A DNA stretch of 64,000 nucleotides from the NCBI RefSeq assembly GCF_014648675.1, contig NZ_BMRO01000018.1:70805-134804 (forward strand). Reading direction: 5' to 3'. The position numbers were made by a program, and so were the translations under genes. Within the stretch, counting starts at the first letter, position 1. Each line of letters begins with the position of its first letter. The DNA is from Actinomadura livida (GTDB taxonomy: Bacteria > Actinomycetota > Actinomycetes > Streptosporangiales > Streptosporangiaceae). The notes under the pieces were generated by a model. That model ran no database searches. It had not been told where the DNA came from and saw nothing but the letters and a program-made list of their open reading frames with translations. Positions 22,660-31,044 of the stretch are shown in pieces.

Positions 22660-23889
22660 TCAGTCGTCGGTGGAGTTGATGAAGACGCCCGCCGTCACGA
22701 GCGGGTCTATGCCGACGAGGGCCGGGATCACGACGCGGCCGCCCGCCTCGGCGGGGTCGCCCAGGGAGCCGTCCTCGGCGAAGCCCGGCAGCCGGTGCAG
22801 GCGCCAGGTCTCGCCGTCGTCCCGCGAGGTCCACAGCACGGGCACGGCGGTGCCCTCCCGCTCCACCAGCCCCGACATCAGGAACGCCGAACCGAGGGCG
22901 GTGAACCGTCCGACCTGCGGATGGTCGGTCGGGCCCGTGCCGGGCATGGTCCGCGCGGGCGACCAGGTGGCGCCGCCGTCGGCCGACCGCGCGTACGCCG
23001 CGCCGAACGGCGGGCCCTGGTCGTCGGGGCCGTCGGGGGGCGGCCCGGCCGCCTGCGCCGCGGGATCGTCCGGCGGCAGCTGCCGGTAGCCCGCGGCGAT
23101 CATCGTGCCGCCGCGCGCTCCGGCCGTCTCCACGACGCTGATGCGGTCGCCGAGCGCCTGCGAGCGGTCATGGACGCGCCCCGCCGAGTCGAGGGCGAAC
23201 AGCGCCGCCCGCGGCGGGTTGCCGCAGTACCCGTAGAGGAACAGCCCCGGACGCGTCGCCTGCTCCCGGTACGTCTGCTGGCAGTCCCGGGTTCCGGGCG
23301 AGGTGAAGGGCCGCCATGCGCCGTCCGGGCCGAGCCTCCACCAGGTGGACGTGCCCATCCGCGAGTAGGCGTGGACGCCGTCGCTCATCAGGGTCGGCCG
23401 GCTGAACGTCGTGAACGGGTCGCCGGGGGGAGTGGCGACGGCCTTCCACATGACCCCGTCGGCGGACGTCCAGGCGGCGCTGCCGAGGAAGGTCTGCGCC
23501 GCCCCGGAGCTGAGGCGGGCGCCGACCGCGACGAACCCGCCCTTGACCCGGGCCAGGCCCGTCACCATGGCCCCGCCGCTCGTGCGCGCCACCGCGCCGA
23601 GGTTCCCCTCCCGCCAGGACCGCCCGTCCGTGGAGGTCCAGGAGGCGATGACCGACCCGCCGCCCGGCGGACTGGCCCGGCCCACGGCGACGAACCGCTC
23701 GCCGTCGCTGCTGAGGAGCACGAGATTCGGCTTCGCCCCCTGGACGGACAGTTCGGCCGCCGGGACATAGGTCCAGGCGTCCAGGGCCTCGGCCGTGTCG
23801 CCGGAGCGCCACCGGAGCCAGGCGCCGCATCCGGCCCCGGCGAGCAGGACCAGCACCACGGCGGCGGCCAGCGGCCTGCGCTTCGCCAT
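22660..23889 (-). CDS. exported BNR/sialidase-like beta-propeller protein
   Basis: 409 residues. An N-terminal hydrophobic segment (RRPLAAAVVLVLLAGAGCGA) is a signal peptide or weak lipobox ending at Cys21. Repeated blades follow with Asp-box-like turns: SWTSTDGRSW, AWTSADGVMW, ARSADGGATW, WTSRDDGETW, spaced about 60-90 residues apart. These are the S-x-D-x-G-x-x-W motifs of BNR propellers. No sialidase catalytic residues are evident, so a binding or structural role outside the membrane is more likely. It shares orientation and a 3-bp gap with the next membrane-anchored protein, with which it probably forms an operon. Confidence 0.75.
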   Translation of the reverse strand: MAKRRPLAAAVVLVLLAGAGCGAWLRWRSGDTAEALDAWTYVPAAELSVQGAKPNLVLLSSDGERFVAVGRASPPGGGSVIASWTSTDGRSWREGNLGAVARTSGGAMVTGLARVKGGFVAVGARLSSGAAQTFLGSAAWTSADGVMWKAVATPPGDPFTTFSRPTLMSDGVHAYSRMGTSTWWRLGPDGAWRPFTSPGTRDCQQTYREQATRPGLFLYGYCGNPPRAALFALDSAGRVHDRSQALGDRISVVETAGARGGTMIAAGYRQLPPDDPAAQAAGPPPDGPDDQGPPFGAAYARSADGGATWSPARTMPGTGPTDHPQVGRFTALGSAFLMSGLVEREGTAVPVLWTSRDDGETWRLHRLPGFAEDGSLGDPAEAGGRVVIPALVGIDPLVTAGVFINSTDD

Positions 23890-23892
23890 GCG

Positions 23893-24726
23893 TTACCCCT
23901 TGCTCGCGCATCGGGCGGACGTGACCCTGCCGGAGGGCTCCGTCTTCCGCGTCCCGTCCGGGTTGGCGGTCATCGTGTAGACGGGGACGCCCGCGACGCC
24001 TCCCGCCGACCGGAGGCCGTCGACCCGGTGGGACAGCCGCTCGTTGCCGATCGTGTAGGTGATGTCGACGACCCACTCGTAGTAGGCCCGGCAACTGCGG
24101 ACCGCGAACCTCAGATACGCGGGCTTGTCGCGGGTGACCGTGAGGCCGGACAGGGACGAGTCGCCGCCGGACCCGTACGGCGACTCCTCCTCGCCCTCGC
24201 GGATCAGCAGCCGGTCGCGGTCGAGGTCGTACTTGAGGCTGCGCTGCGCTTCGCCGCCCCCGCACCCCTTCGGCTTCTCCAGGACCCAGTCGAGCCGGGG
24301 CCGGGGCTCCGTCCGCACCACGCGGGGCTGGACGGACTCGACGTGGAGCGGGTCGGCGGCCCGGTTGGTGAGGGTCAGCTGGAGCGTCCCGTTCTCCCAG
24401 GACGCGGCGCCCGCCTTGGCGGCGGTGGTGCGAGGGTCCTGCTCGAACGTGAACTGCAGCGAGTCCAGGGGCCTGCCGCCCGCGGGCATCGCCACCGCGC
24501 TCTGCACATCGCAGCCGGCATTGGTCGGCCATGACACATGAACGCCGATCCCCGCCTTTTTCGGTGTGCCGAAGACGAATTCGGGTGCCTTTGTCGCCCA
24601 TGCTGACAAAGCGGTCACCAGGATGGTCGTCGTGACCCCTCCCACCCAGATCAGCATGCGATTCCGCCTGGAAGGGGACGGTCCGTGCGATACCCTCCTC
24701 CGCACTCCACCCCGATGATTGGCCAT
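23893..24726 (-). CDS. membrane-anchored extracytoplasmic protein, hypothetical
   Basis: 277 residues. A basic cytosolic N-terminus (residues 1-23) precedes one helix (MLIWVGGVTTTILVTALSAW), giving a type II anchor. The outer part is beta-rich and has five cysteines (for example DVQ-preceded C, GCGGG, RSCRAY, RCAS) that could pair. No family recognised. It is the first gene of a two-gene unit with the propeller gene, so both probably act outside the membrane. The divergent Ser/Thr kinase could sense or control this unit. Confidence 0.6.
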   Translation of the reverse strand: MANHRGGVRRRVSHGPSPSRRNRMLIWVGGVTTTILVTALSAWATKAPEFVFGTPKKAGIGVHVSWPTNAGCDVQSAVAMPAGGRPLDSLQFTFEQDPRTTAAKAGAASWENGTLQLTLTNRAADPLHVESVQPRVVRTEPRPRLDWVLEKPKGCGGGEAQRSLKYDLDRDRLLIREGEEESPYGSGGDSSLSGLTVTRDKPAYLRFAVRSCRAYYEWVVDITYTIGNERLSHRVDGLRSAGGVAGVPVYTMTANPDGTRKTEPSGRVTSARCASKG

Positions 24727-25000
24727 GGAAAAAAGATACCGTCCGCTTACCTTTCGTTAGCGCGGAGAATGGTTCTGCGGGAGACCGGAACTGGTCGCGT
24801 TACCCGGCACCCGATCGGGCGGAAGGATGGCGATGTCCCCGCTGCTGGAGCTCGGGCGCCGGGCGGCCGCCGAGGAGTCCAGGCGTCCTTCGTCCGCCGG
24901 TGGCGCTTCGTGCGCCTGAGCCGAATGATCGCCGTGGCGTCCGGACATTCGTCCCGCTCGTGTGGAAAAGTTCAGTCGCGATCATCGGCGGGAGGTGCGG

Positions 25001-26614
25001 GTGTCCAACGTGAAACTGAAGCCGCTCCAGGCGGACGACCCGAAACGCATCGGCGGGTACCGGCTGCTCGCCCGGCTGGGGGCCGGGGGAATGGGGCGGG
25101 TCTACCTGGGGCGCTCGAAAGGCGGGCGGCCCGTCGCGGTCAAGGTGATCCACCCGCAGCTGGCCGAGGATCCCCAGTTCCGGCGGCGGTTCGAGCAGGA
25201 GGTCGCGGCGGCGCGGCGGGTGGGCGGCATCCACACCGTGCACGTGGTGGACGCCGACACCGCCGCCGAGCCGCCGTGGCTCGTGACGGAGTACGTCGCC
25301 GGTCCCTCGCTGCACGAGGCCGTCGCCGAGCATGGAGCGTTCCCGGCAGAGGCCGTGGCGGGGCTCGGGGCGGGTCTGGCCGAGGGGCTGATGGCCGTCC
25401 ACGCCCGCGGCGTCGTCCACCGGGACCTCAAGCCCGGCAACGTGCTGCTCGCCCAGGACGGGCCCCGCATCATCGACTTCGGCATCGCCCGCGCGCTGGA
25501 CGCCACGTCGCAGACCACCAGCGTCGTCGGCACCCCCGGCTTCATGTCGCCCGAGCAGCTCCGGGGCCGCGAGGTCGGCCCGGCCAGCGACGTGTTCTGC
25601 CTGGCCGCCGTGCTGGCGTTCGCCGCCACCGGGCGGCGCCCGTTCGGGGACGGCCCGCTCGAAGCGCTCGGCTACCGCGTCGTCAACGAGGCCCCCGACC
25701 TGACCGGCGTTCCGGAGGAGCTGCTCCCGCTGCTCGCGGCCGGCCTGGAGAAGGACCCGGACGACCGGCCGGGCGTCGCCGAGGTCCTCGACCGCTGCTC
25801 CGCGCTCCTCCAGGGCGGGGAGGCCCCCCTCCCGCCGCCCGTCAGCACGATGATCGCCACACGGGTCGCGGAGACCGAGGTACTGCTGCCCCCGCCGGGC
25901 AGCGCGGGGCAGGAGCGGCGGCGCCCGCGACGGCGGCCGGTCGCGGGCGCGGCGGCGGTGGTGGGCGTCCTGCTCGCCGCGTCCGCCGTCTGGACCCTCA
26001 CGAACGACGGGGAGAAGACGGCCGAAGGCGCCACTCCGGAGGTGACCGCCCCCGCGACCTCCGCCGCCCCGCCGACGCCCGTGCCCAGCACGTCCGTCAG
26101 CGACGCCGCCTCCGAACGCCCTAGTCCCGACCCCACGCGGAAGGCGTTCGAGAAGATCTCGAAGGGCGACTGCCTCAACGCGCACAGATCCCCGGAGGAC
26201 TCCGACGAGTGGAGCAAGGCCAAGCCGAGAGCGGTCTCCTGCGGCCGCCCGGACGCCTACGTCCGGGTGACGAAGGTGGCCGACGACTCCTCCGACTGCG
26301 CCGACGGAGACGGTGAGATCGACGGCGAACTGTGGTGGTCCTACGGCGAGGAGCCCGACGAGATCGCGCTCTGCGTCACGCGGCAGCTCCGCGTGGGCGA
26401 ATGCTTCCTCGCCACGGACGGGGCGGAGGAGAACACCGTCTCCATCAGCAACGGAGACCTGATGACCTCGTGGCCGTGCGGAAAGCGGCCCCTCCCCGGG
26501 TCCTACGACCACATCCTCCGGGTCACCGCGCTCACCGGTGGCGCCTGCCCGTCCGCCCCCAGATCCGTCGACTGGGAGTACCGCGGCGGCAAGCTCTGCG
26601 CGCGGCTCGTCTGA
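25001..26614 (+). CDS. PknB-type Ser/Thr protein kinase with extracytoplasmic C-terminal domain
   Basis: 537 residues from the GTG at 25001, chosen because GGGAGG lies eight bases upstream; the earlier ATG at 24962 has no ribosome site. Kinase motifs: glycine loop LGAGGMGRVYLG, lysine AVKVI, catalytic loop HRDLKPGNVLL, DFGIA, activation segment GTPGFMSPEQ. A Pro-rich juxtamembrane and one helix (AGAAAVVGVLLAASAVWTL) lead to an outer domain with six cysteines, including GDCLN, VSCGR and WPCGK, resembling septum-formation-like sensor folds. It would signal from envelope state to the cytosol. No phosphatase gene is adjacent. Confidence 0.9.
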   Translation: MSNVKLKPLQADDPKRIGGYRLLARLGAGGMGRVYLGRSKGGRPVAVKVIHPQLAEDPQFRRRFEQEVAAARRVGGIHTVHVVDADTAAEPPWLVTEYVAGPSLHEAVAEHGAFPAEAVAGLGAGLAEGLMAVHARGVVHRDLKPGNVLLAQDGPRIIDFGIARALDATSQTTSVVGTPGFMSPEQLRGREVGPASDVFCLAAVLAFAATGRRPFGDGPLEALGYRVVNEAPDLTGVPEELLPLLAAGLEKDPDDRPGVAEVLDRCSALLQGGEAPLPPPVSTMIATRVAETEVLLPPPGSAGQERRRPRRRPVAGAAAVVGVLLAASAVWTLTNDGEKTAEGATPEVTAPATSAAPPTPVPSTSVSDAASERPSPDPTRKAFEKISKGDCLNAHRSPEDSDEWSKAKPRAVSCGRPDAYVRVTKVADDSSDCADGDGEIDGELWWSYGEEPDEIALCVTRQLRVGECFLATDGAEENTVSISNGDLMTSWPCGKRPLPGSYDHILRVTALTGGACPSAPRSVDWEYRGGKLCARLV

Positions 26615-26620
26615 GGGCGG

Positions 26621-27532
26621 CTAGGTCAGCAGGACGGCCTTGCCGCGGCCGTGGCCGGTGGCGACCTCGCGGTGGGCGTCGGCCGCGCGTTCGAGGGGGA
26701 ACACCGCCCGCACGTGGATGCGTAGGCGTCCTTCCCCGTAGAGGCGTGCGGCCTCGGCGATCCGGGACGCGGACCGCTTCTCGGGCGGGGTCGTCCGGAC
26801 GCCCAGTTCGGCCGCGCGGCCGTGCTCGACGAGCGTGACGATGCGGCCCCTGTCCTTCACCAGGTCGAGCGACGCGGTCAGGGCCTCGCCGCCGGCGCCG
26901 TCGAGCGCCGCGTCCGCGCCGTCCGGTGCGAGCGCCCGGACCCGCTCCTCCAGCCCGTCCCCGTAGACGACCGGCGTCGCGCCGAGCGAGCGCAGGTACT
27001 CATGGTTCCCCGGGCTCGCCGTCCCGATGACCGTGGCTCCGGCGACGCGGGCCAACTGGACGGCGACAGTCCCGACCGCGCCCGCGGCGGCGTGGACGAG
27101 AAGGGTGTCGCCCTCTCCCACGGCCATCTCCTCCAGGGCGATGTGCGGGGTCATCACGGCGGCGGGGAAGCCGCCCGCCACCTCCCACGGCATGTTCGGG
27201 GGCTTGGCCGCGACCGCTTCGGCCGGGACGACGACGTACTCCGCGTAGCCGTTGAGGCGGCAGAAGCCGAGCACCTCGTCTCCAGGCCGGACCGTGCCGA
27301 CGCCCTCCCCGGCCGCGTCCACGGTCCCCGCGAACTCGTTGCCCGGGACGCGGGGAAACCCCTCCGGCGTCCCGGGCGGGGACCAGCCCTCCCGGACGGC
27401 CAGGTCGAACGGCTGCACCCCGGCCGCCCGCACGCGTACCCGGACCTCGCCGGGGCCGGGCTCGGGCGTCGGCACGTCCAGTACCCGCAGCACCTCCGGC
27501 CCGCCCGGCTCATCGAATCCCGCAACCCGCAC
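26621..27532 (-). CDS. NADP-dependent quinone oxidoreductase-like MDR protein
   Basis: 303 residues of the zinc-independent medium-chain dehydrogenase/reductase family. GroES-like part: PGPGEVRVRVRAAGVQPFDL and FPRVPGNEFAGTVDAAGEGV. Nucleotide part: LLVHAAAGAVGTVAVQLARVAGATVIGTASP, the A-x-G-x-V-G-x-x-A variant of QOR. No structural zinc cysteines. It would reduce quinones or enones with NADPH. It has a clear MerR-type promoter (see the site at 27565), so expression is probably induced by a stress signal. The 3' end is 6 bp from the convergent kinase stop. Confidence 0.85.
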   Translation of the reverse strand: MRVAGFDEPGGPEVLRVLDVPTPEPGPGEVRVRVRAAGVQPFDLAVREGWSPPGTPEGFPRVPGNEFAGTVDAAGEGVGTVRPGDEVLGFCRLNGYAEYVVVPAEAVAAKPPNMPWEVAGGFPAAVMTPHIALEEMAVGEGDTLLVHAAAGAVGTVAVQLARVAGATVIGTASPGNHEYLRSLGATPVVYGDGLEERVRALAPDGADAALDGAGGEALTASLDLVKDRGRIVTLVEHGRAAELGVRTTPPEKRSASRIAEAARLYGEGRLRIHVRAVFPLERAADAHREVATGHGRGKAVLLT

Positions 27533-27564
27533 AGCAGTCCCCTTCCGTCAGCAGCTCAGTGAGC

Positions 27565-27595
27565 ACGCTAAGACCTCGACCAAAGTTGAGGTCAA
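27565..27595 (-). promoter_or_regulatory. MerR/SoxR-type promoter with 19-bp spacer and internal dyad
   Basis: On the minus strand, TTGACC (27590-27595) and TAGCGT (27565-27570) are separated by exactly 19 bp. The spacer sits within an imperfect 22-bp dyad with GACCTC and GAGGTC outer arms (27572-27593). Overlong 19-bp spacers with a central dyad are the hallmark of promoters untwisted by MerR-family activators. The predicted start is about 26 nt before the oxidoreductase ATG. No MerR gene is in this window. Confidence 0.75.
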
Positions 27596-27769
27596 GGCCG
27601 CCATCTCTGCGCGAAATTCGATATCTACGCGCTGAACTGGGAGTTCTTGCTTATCTCAATGACATCTGTCAATGGGTGGAGTTGCCCCCGGCTAAAGGCC
27701 GGGACGTGCGGACGGAGCCGACGCTAGATTCGAGAATCTCGCATTGACTTTGCTGAAGGATGATTGATC

Positions 27770-28042
27770 GTGACCGAGTCCCACGGCTTCTCCGAAACGG
27801 AACTCGATGTCCTGGCGGAGGAGGCCGCCAAGGAGATGCAGAAGGCGACCGAGCTCCAGGAGCGCCTGAAGGAACTGGTCGGCCGGGCCGAGTCCTGCGA
27901 CGGCAGGGTCCGCCTCGGGCTCACCGCGGAGGCGAAGATCGTCGAGCTGGAGATCGACCCCCGGGCCATGCGGACGACCTCCGCCGCAAGATGGGCCGGT
28001 GACGATTCCCGACCGGGCGCGGCACACCCCCCGGCAAAATGA
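27770..28042 (+). CDS. YbaB/EbfC-family nucleoid-associated-like protein, C-terminus atypical
   Basis: 90 residues from a GTG with GAAGGA nine bases upstream. The helical half (LDVLAEEAAKEMQKATELQE) and strands RVRLGLTAEAKIVELEIDPRAMR match YbaB-like proteins that accompany WXG100/type VII or DUF4190-like loci in actinomycetes. In relatives the terminal helix (about 25 residues, L-A-x-x-I-x-x-A) follows D-P-R-A-M-R; here the frame instead runs into an Arg/Pro tail, while the +1 frame reads A-D-D-L-R-R-K-M-G-R. A small frameshift near 27978 is possible. It precedes a disrupted membrane protein gene. Confidence 0.55.
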   Translation: MTESHGFSETELDVLAEEAAKEMQKATELQERLKELVGRAESCDGRVRLGLTAEAKIVELEIDPRAMRTTSAARWAGDDSRPGAAHPPAK

Positions 28043-28052
28043 GAGAGGCGGA

Positions 28053-28786
28053 ATGACCGCTGCGGCAGAGCCGGACCGGTGGGCGGGGCCCAAGAGTTAC
28101 ATCGAGGCCGCCACCGCTCCGGCCTCGTTCGTTCTCGGTGTGCTGCTGATGGCCTTCTTCATGCTCGTCCTCCCCGGTGTGGTCATTTACACGGTCGTGT
28201 GGGGACGGTCGTGTGGGGGGAGCGGCCCGTGGCCACCGCCGAGGTGTGCGAGCAGCGGAAGCCGATGCGCGATACCGAGTTCCTGGACTGCCGGGGCGAA
28301 TGGCGGTTCGCCGACGGCAGCCGGGGCTCCGGTCATGTGTCCGGGGTCGGCCGAGCCGACATCGGGCGGGAGGTGCCGGTGCGGGTCGGGCCGATCGGCC
28401 CGTACGCCGGCGGCCTCGACCGGTCGCGGCACACCTTGATCCCCGGGGCGATCCTGTGGGCGACCACCGTGCCCGTGGTGGGGGTGGTCCTCTTCTTCAA
28501 CCTCCGGGGGCGCGCACAGGCCAGGAGGGTGCTCGCCGAAGTCGGCGAAGGCCGCGGCCGCGTGGTGACGGGCCGGCGGCGGTCGCGGGACGGCCGCGGC
28601 CGGACGCTGCTGAGGTTCCGCGCCTCAGCCCGCCCGCCGGACGCCGTGGCCGGGAACGGGCAGGGGCAACGGTTCGCGACCCGCCGCCCCTTCGTCGTAG
28701 CCCACGCCCCCTCGGGCGGTCAGGGCGCCGGTGAGGGTCGCCTCCTGGATGGCGGAGCGGAGGGCGGGGCAGGCGATCTTACTTGA
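28053..28786 (+). pseudogene. two-helix membrane protein gene split by a 14-bp duplication
   Basis: From ATG 28053, behind GAGAGAGGCGGA, the frame reads a cytosolic start and one helix (ASFVLGVLLMAFFMLVLPGV) up to VIYTVVWG. There a perfect 14-bp tandem duplication (28191-28218) shifts the frame. Removing one copy joins it to a frame continuing ERPVATAEVCEQRKPMRDTE, CRGEWRFADGSRGSGHVSGV, and a second helix (ILWATTVPVVGVVLFFNL) to a late stop at 28786. The restored protein would be a two-pass membrane protein with an extracytoplasmic loop of about 80 residues. Its last 60 residues overlap a fragment on the other strand and may be readthrough. Confidence 0.65.
28191..28218 (+). repeat. 14-bp perfect tandem duplication causing a frameshift
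   Basis: ACGGTCGTGTGGGG occurs twice in direct succession. Because 14 is not a multiple of three, the second copy breaks the reading frame; loss of one copy would restore it. Confidence 0.92.
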
Positions 28787-28788
28787 GG
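28625..28788 (-). pseudogene. remnant of a second copy of the KshA-linked four-cysteine protein
   Basis: Just downstream of the SDR stop, the minus strand encodes ACPALRSAIQEATLTGAL, nearly identical to TCPALRSAIQEAALTGAV at the C-terminus of the intact 81-residue protein at 29574. DNA identity is also high over about 35 bp. The N-terminal two cysteines and the rest are absent. This is best read as the 3' relic of a duplication. Confidence 0.5.
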
Positions 28789-29577
28789 TCAACTGGGTTC
28801 CGGGAGGAGGCGTCGCATGGCTTTGTGGGTGCCGGCGACGAGGCGGTCGCGGGGGAAGGCTGTGCGTTTTTGGGCCATCTCGTAGTTGCCGCCTGCCACC
28901 CAGACCGGGCCGTCCTTGAGGTGTTCGAGGCCCTCGCGGGCTATGTCGTCGGGTTCGGCGACGTTCAGGCCCGGGGCGTCCATGTTCAGGCCCGCGCGTT
29001 CCATTGCGGGGGTGCGGGTCACGCCCAGGACGAGTTCCAGCACGTCCACCCCGTGTTCGCGCATTTCGAGCCAGAGGCCCTCGGCGAAGATGCGGCCGAA
29101 CGCCTTCACAGCGGAGTAGACGCTGATCTGCGGCTGGCCCATGTAGCCGGCGAGGGAGCCGACCAGGAGGATGCCGCCGCGGCCTCGGGTCTTCATCAGC
29201 GCGCCGAAGTGGTGCGTGAAGGCGAGCTGCGCGGTGATGTTGAGGTCGATGACGTCCTGGAAGCGGTCCAGGTCGCCGGTGACGAACTCGTGGCCGTAGC
29301 TGTTCGCGCCCGCGTTGTAGATGAGCAGGCCCACGTCCAGGTCGTCGGTGACCTCGCGGACCTTCTTCAGCGGGTCGGGGGAGACGAGGTCCAGTTCGAG
29401 GGTGCGCACCTCCACGCCCTTTGCCCGGACGGCCTCGGCGGTCTCCGCCAGGGGGCCGGGCTTGCGGGCGATGAGGACGAGGTTCAGGCCCTCGTCGGCG
29501 AGGCGGTGCGCGAACGCCGCACCGACGCCTTCCGAGCCGCCGGCGATGACGGCCCACGGGCCGTGAGTGTCGATCAT
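28789..29577 (-). CDS. SDR-family dehydrogenase in the kshA operon
   Basis: 262 residues. The coenzyme motif is AVIAGGSEGVGAAFAHRLAD (T/G-G-x-x-x-G-x-G type); NAG follows in LIYNAGANSYG; the active site is GSLAGYMG-x-P-Q-I-S-V-Y-S-A-V-K-A, giving Ser/Tyr/Lys. Probable NAD(P)-dependent hydroxysteroid or hydroxyacyl dehydrogenase. The ATG overlaps the stop of the four-cysteine protein (ATGA), making it the third gene of the kshA operon. The C-terminal FPRDRLVAGTHKAMRRLLPEP resembles a short membrane-associated tail. Confidence 0.82.
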   Translation of the reverse strand: MIDTHGPWAVIAGGSEGVGAAFAHRLADEGLNLVLIARKPGPLAETAEAVRAKGVEVRTLELDLVSPDPLKKVREVTDDLDVGLLIYNAGANSYGHEFVTGDLDRFQDVIDLNITAQLAFTHHFGALMKTRGRGGILLVGSLAGYMGQPQISVYSAVKAFGRIFAEGLWLEMREHGVDVLELVLGVTRTPAMERAGLNMDAPGLNVAEPDDIAREGLEHLKDGPVWVAGGNYEMAQKRTAFPRDRLVAGTHKAMRRLLPEPS

Positions 29578-29819
29578 GCGTCCTTCTCCGGGTCGACGAC
29601 CGTGACCGCTCCCGTCAGCGCCGCCTCCTGGATCGCCGAGCGGAGGGCCGGGCAGGTGTCGCGGGGGTCGTCGAGGTTGATGCAGGCGGCGCGGGCGGCT
29701 GCGTTCCACTGGATGCTCGTCTGCTCCCAGCTCGACTTGCGCACCAAAACCTCGGCGGCGCAGCGGCGGCAGGAGACGGGCACCAGCGGGGCGTCCAGGA
29801 GGCGGTCGTCCGGGGTCAT
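29574..29819 (-). CDS. small four-cysteine protein coupled to KshA
   Basis: 81 residues. Cysteines at 17 and 20 (SCRRC), 46 and 56 could bind zinc or an iron-sulfur cluster. SSWEQTSIQWNAAARAAC and CPALRSAIQEAALTGAV flank the last two. The start overlaps the KshA stop (ATGA) and the stop overlaps the SDR start, so all three are co-translated. I cannot assign a known family with confidence; relatives are seen in actinobacterial catabolic loci as ferredoxin-like or hypothetical proteins. The position directly after a Rieske oxygenase suggests electron transfer or assembly. A decayed second copy lies at 28.7 kb. Confidence 0.65.
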   Translation of the reverse strand: MTPDDRLLDAPLVPVSCRRCAAEVLVRKSSWEQTSIQWNAAARAACINLDDPRDTCPALRSAIQEAALTGAVTVVDPEKDA

Positions 29820-30967
29820 GTCGAGGCCGCCTCGCGGCGTGCGAGGTTCTCCTCGACCTCCTTCTCCCACGACTCGACCGGGCGGGTGGTGTCGATCTCG
29901 AACTCGAACCTGTCGGTCATCTCCGGCTTGATGTCGGCGACGTCCACGTAGAACTGCTCGTACCAGCGGCGCAGCTGGTAGACGGGCCCGTCCTCCTCGC
30001 ACAGCAGCGGGTTGTCGATGCGGGCCTTGCGGCGCCAGATCGCGATGTCCTGCTCGAAACCGGTCAGAATGAAGTCCGAGAGCTTCTGCGCGGTCGCCTC
30101 CGCCGCCTCGGGCGGCAGCGCGTCGCTGTGCTGGACGATGATGCCCGAGTGCAGCGAGAAGGAGTTCTCGTCGATCGGATAGTGGCAGTTGATCAGGACG
30201 GAGTGCAGGTCGTAGCCCTCGTAGTGGTACGTCAGCTCGTCGATCATGAAGGAGGGGCCGTGGTAGGACGCGACGGACGTGTTGCCGAGCATCCGCGGCC
30301 CGCCCCCGGTGGTCTGGCGGCGGGCGTCGTCGCGGGTCCGGCCCTTCATGACCTGGGTGGCGACCTGGCCCTCGAAGACGTTCTTGAAGTACGTCGGGAA
30401 CGACTTGTGGATGTAGAAGAAGTGCGCCATGTCGACGACGTTGTCGATGATCTCGCGGCAGTTGGTGTTGACGACCGTCTCCGTCCAGCGCCAGTCGGTC
30501 CAGTCGTCGCGGGTCGCGCCCTCGATCACCGGGATCGTCACGTCCGCCGGGGGCCTGCTCCCCTCGGGGTCGTTCCAGACGAACAGCAGCTTGTCCTGCT
30601 CCATCGTCGGCCAGGAGGCCGTCCGCGCGCGCAGCGGGACGCGGCGGGAGTACGGGATCTTCTTGCAGCGGCCGTCGCCGCCCCAGCGCCAGTCGTGGAA
30701 CGGGCACGCGATCTCGTTGCCCTTGACGGTGCCGTCGGACAGGTCGCCGCCCATGTGCCGGCAGTAGCCGTCCAGGACGTTGGTCCGGCCGTCCTCGCCG
30801 GTGAAGACCACGAGCTTCTGCCCGAACGCGTTGACCGTGTGGGGCTTGCCGTCCCTGAACTTCTCGGCCAGCCCGAGGCAGTGCCATCCCCGGGCGAAGC
30901 GGCGGGAGATCGCCGCCGCCTCGATGGCGCGGACGGCGTCCGACTCGGTTGCGGTCACGTGAATCAT
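29816..30967 (-). CDS. kshA: 3-ketosteroid 9alpha-hydroxylase oxygenase component (Rieske)
   Basis: 383 residues, the family length. The Rieske [2Fe-2S] ligands are C69, H71, C88 and H91 in YCRHMGG and CPFHDW. The mononuclear iron site has NCREIIDNVVDMAHFFYIH with His182 and His187. KshA hydroxylates C9 of 3-ketosteroids, which, with delta1-dehydrogenation, opens ring B; electrons come from the KshB-like reductase at 8.5 kb. First gene of a three-gene operon. The third codon onward offers a GTG at 30958 with GAAGGG nine bases before it, which may be the real start. The promoter carries the recurrent operator. Confidence 0.92.
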   Translation of the reverse strand: MIHVTATESDAVRAIEAAAISRRFARGWHCLGLAEKFRDGKPHTVNAFGQKLVVFTGEDGRTNVLDGYCRHMGGDLSDGTVKGNEIACPFHDWRWGGDGRCKKIPYSRRVPLRARTASWPTMEQDKLLFVWNDPEGSRPPADVTIPVIEGATRDDWTDWRWTETVVNTNCREIIDNVVDMAHFFYIHKSFPTYFKNVFEGQVATQVMKGRTRDDARRQTTGGGPRMLGNTSVASYHGPSFMIDELTYHYEGYDLHSVLINCHYPIDENSFSLHSGIIVQHSDALPPEAAEATAQKLSDFILTGFEQDIAIWRRKARIDNPLLCEEDGPVYQLRRWYEQFYVDVADIKPEMTDRFEFEIDTTRPVESWEKEVEENLARREAAST

Positions 30968-30994
30968 CCCTTCGGCGGTGGACGCGTGGTTCGA

Positions 30995-31044
30995 ACGTTA
31001 GGTCGCAGGTCACCGTCAGGGCCGGGAGGTCCCGCTGGCCGGGA
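30995..31044 (-). promoter_or_regulatory. Candidate operator and promoter of the kshA operon
   Basis: The palindrome (plus-strand TCCCGCTGGCCGGGA, 31030-31044) begins, on the minus strand, 44 bp upstream of TAACGT (30995-31000), the candidate -10. The spacing is the same as at 5764 and 50999. The leader would be 20-30 nt. The same operator may also serve the divergent hsaA-like gene at 31117, but no good -10 was found on that side. Confidence 0.62.
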
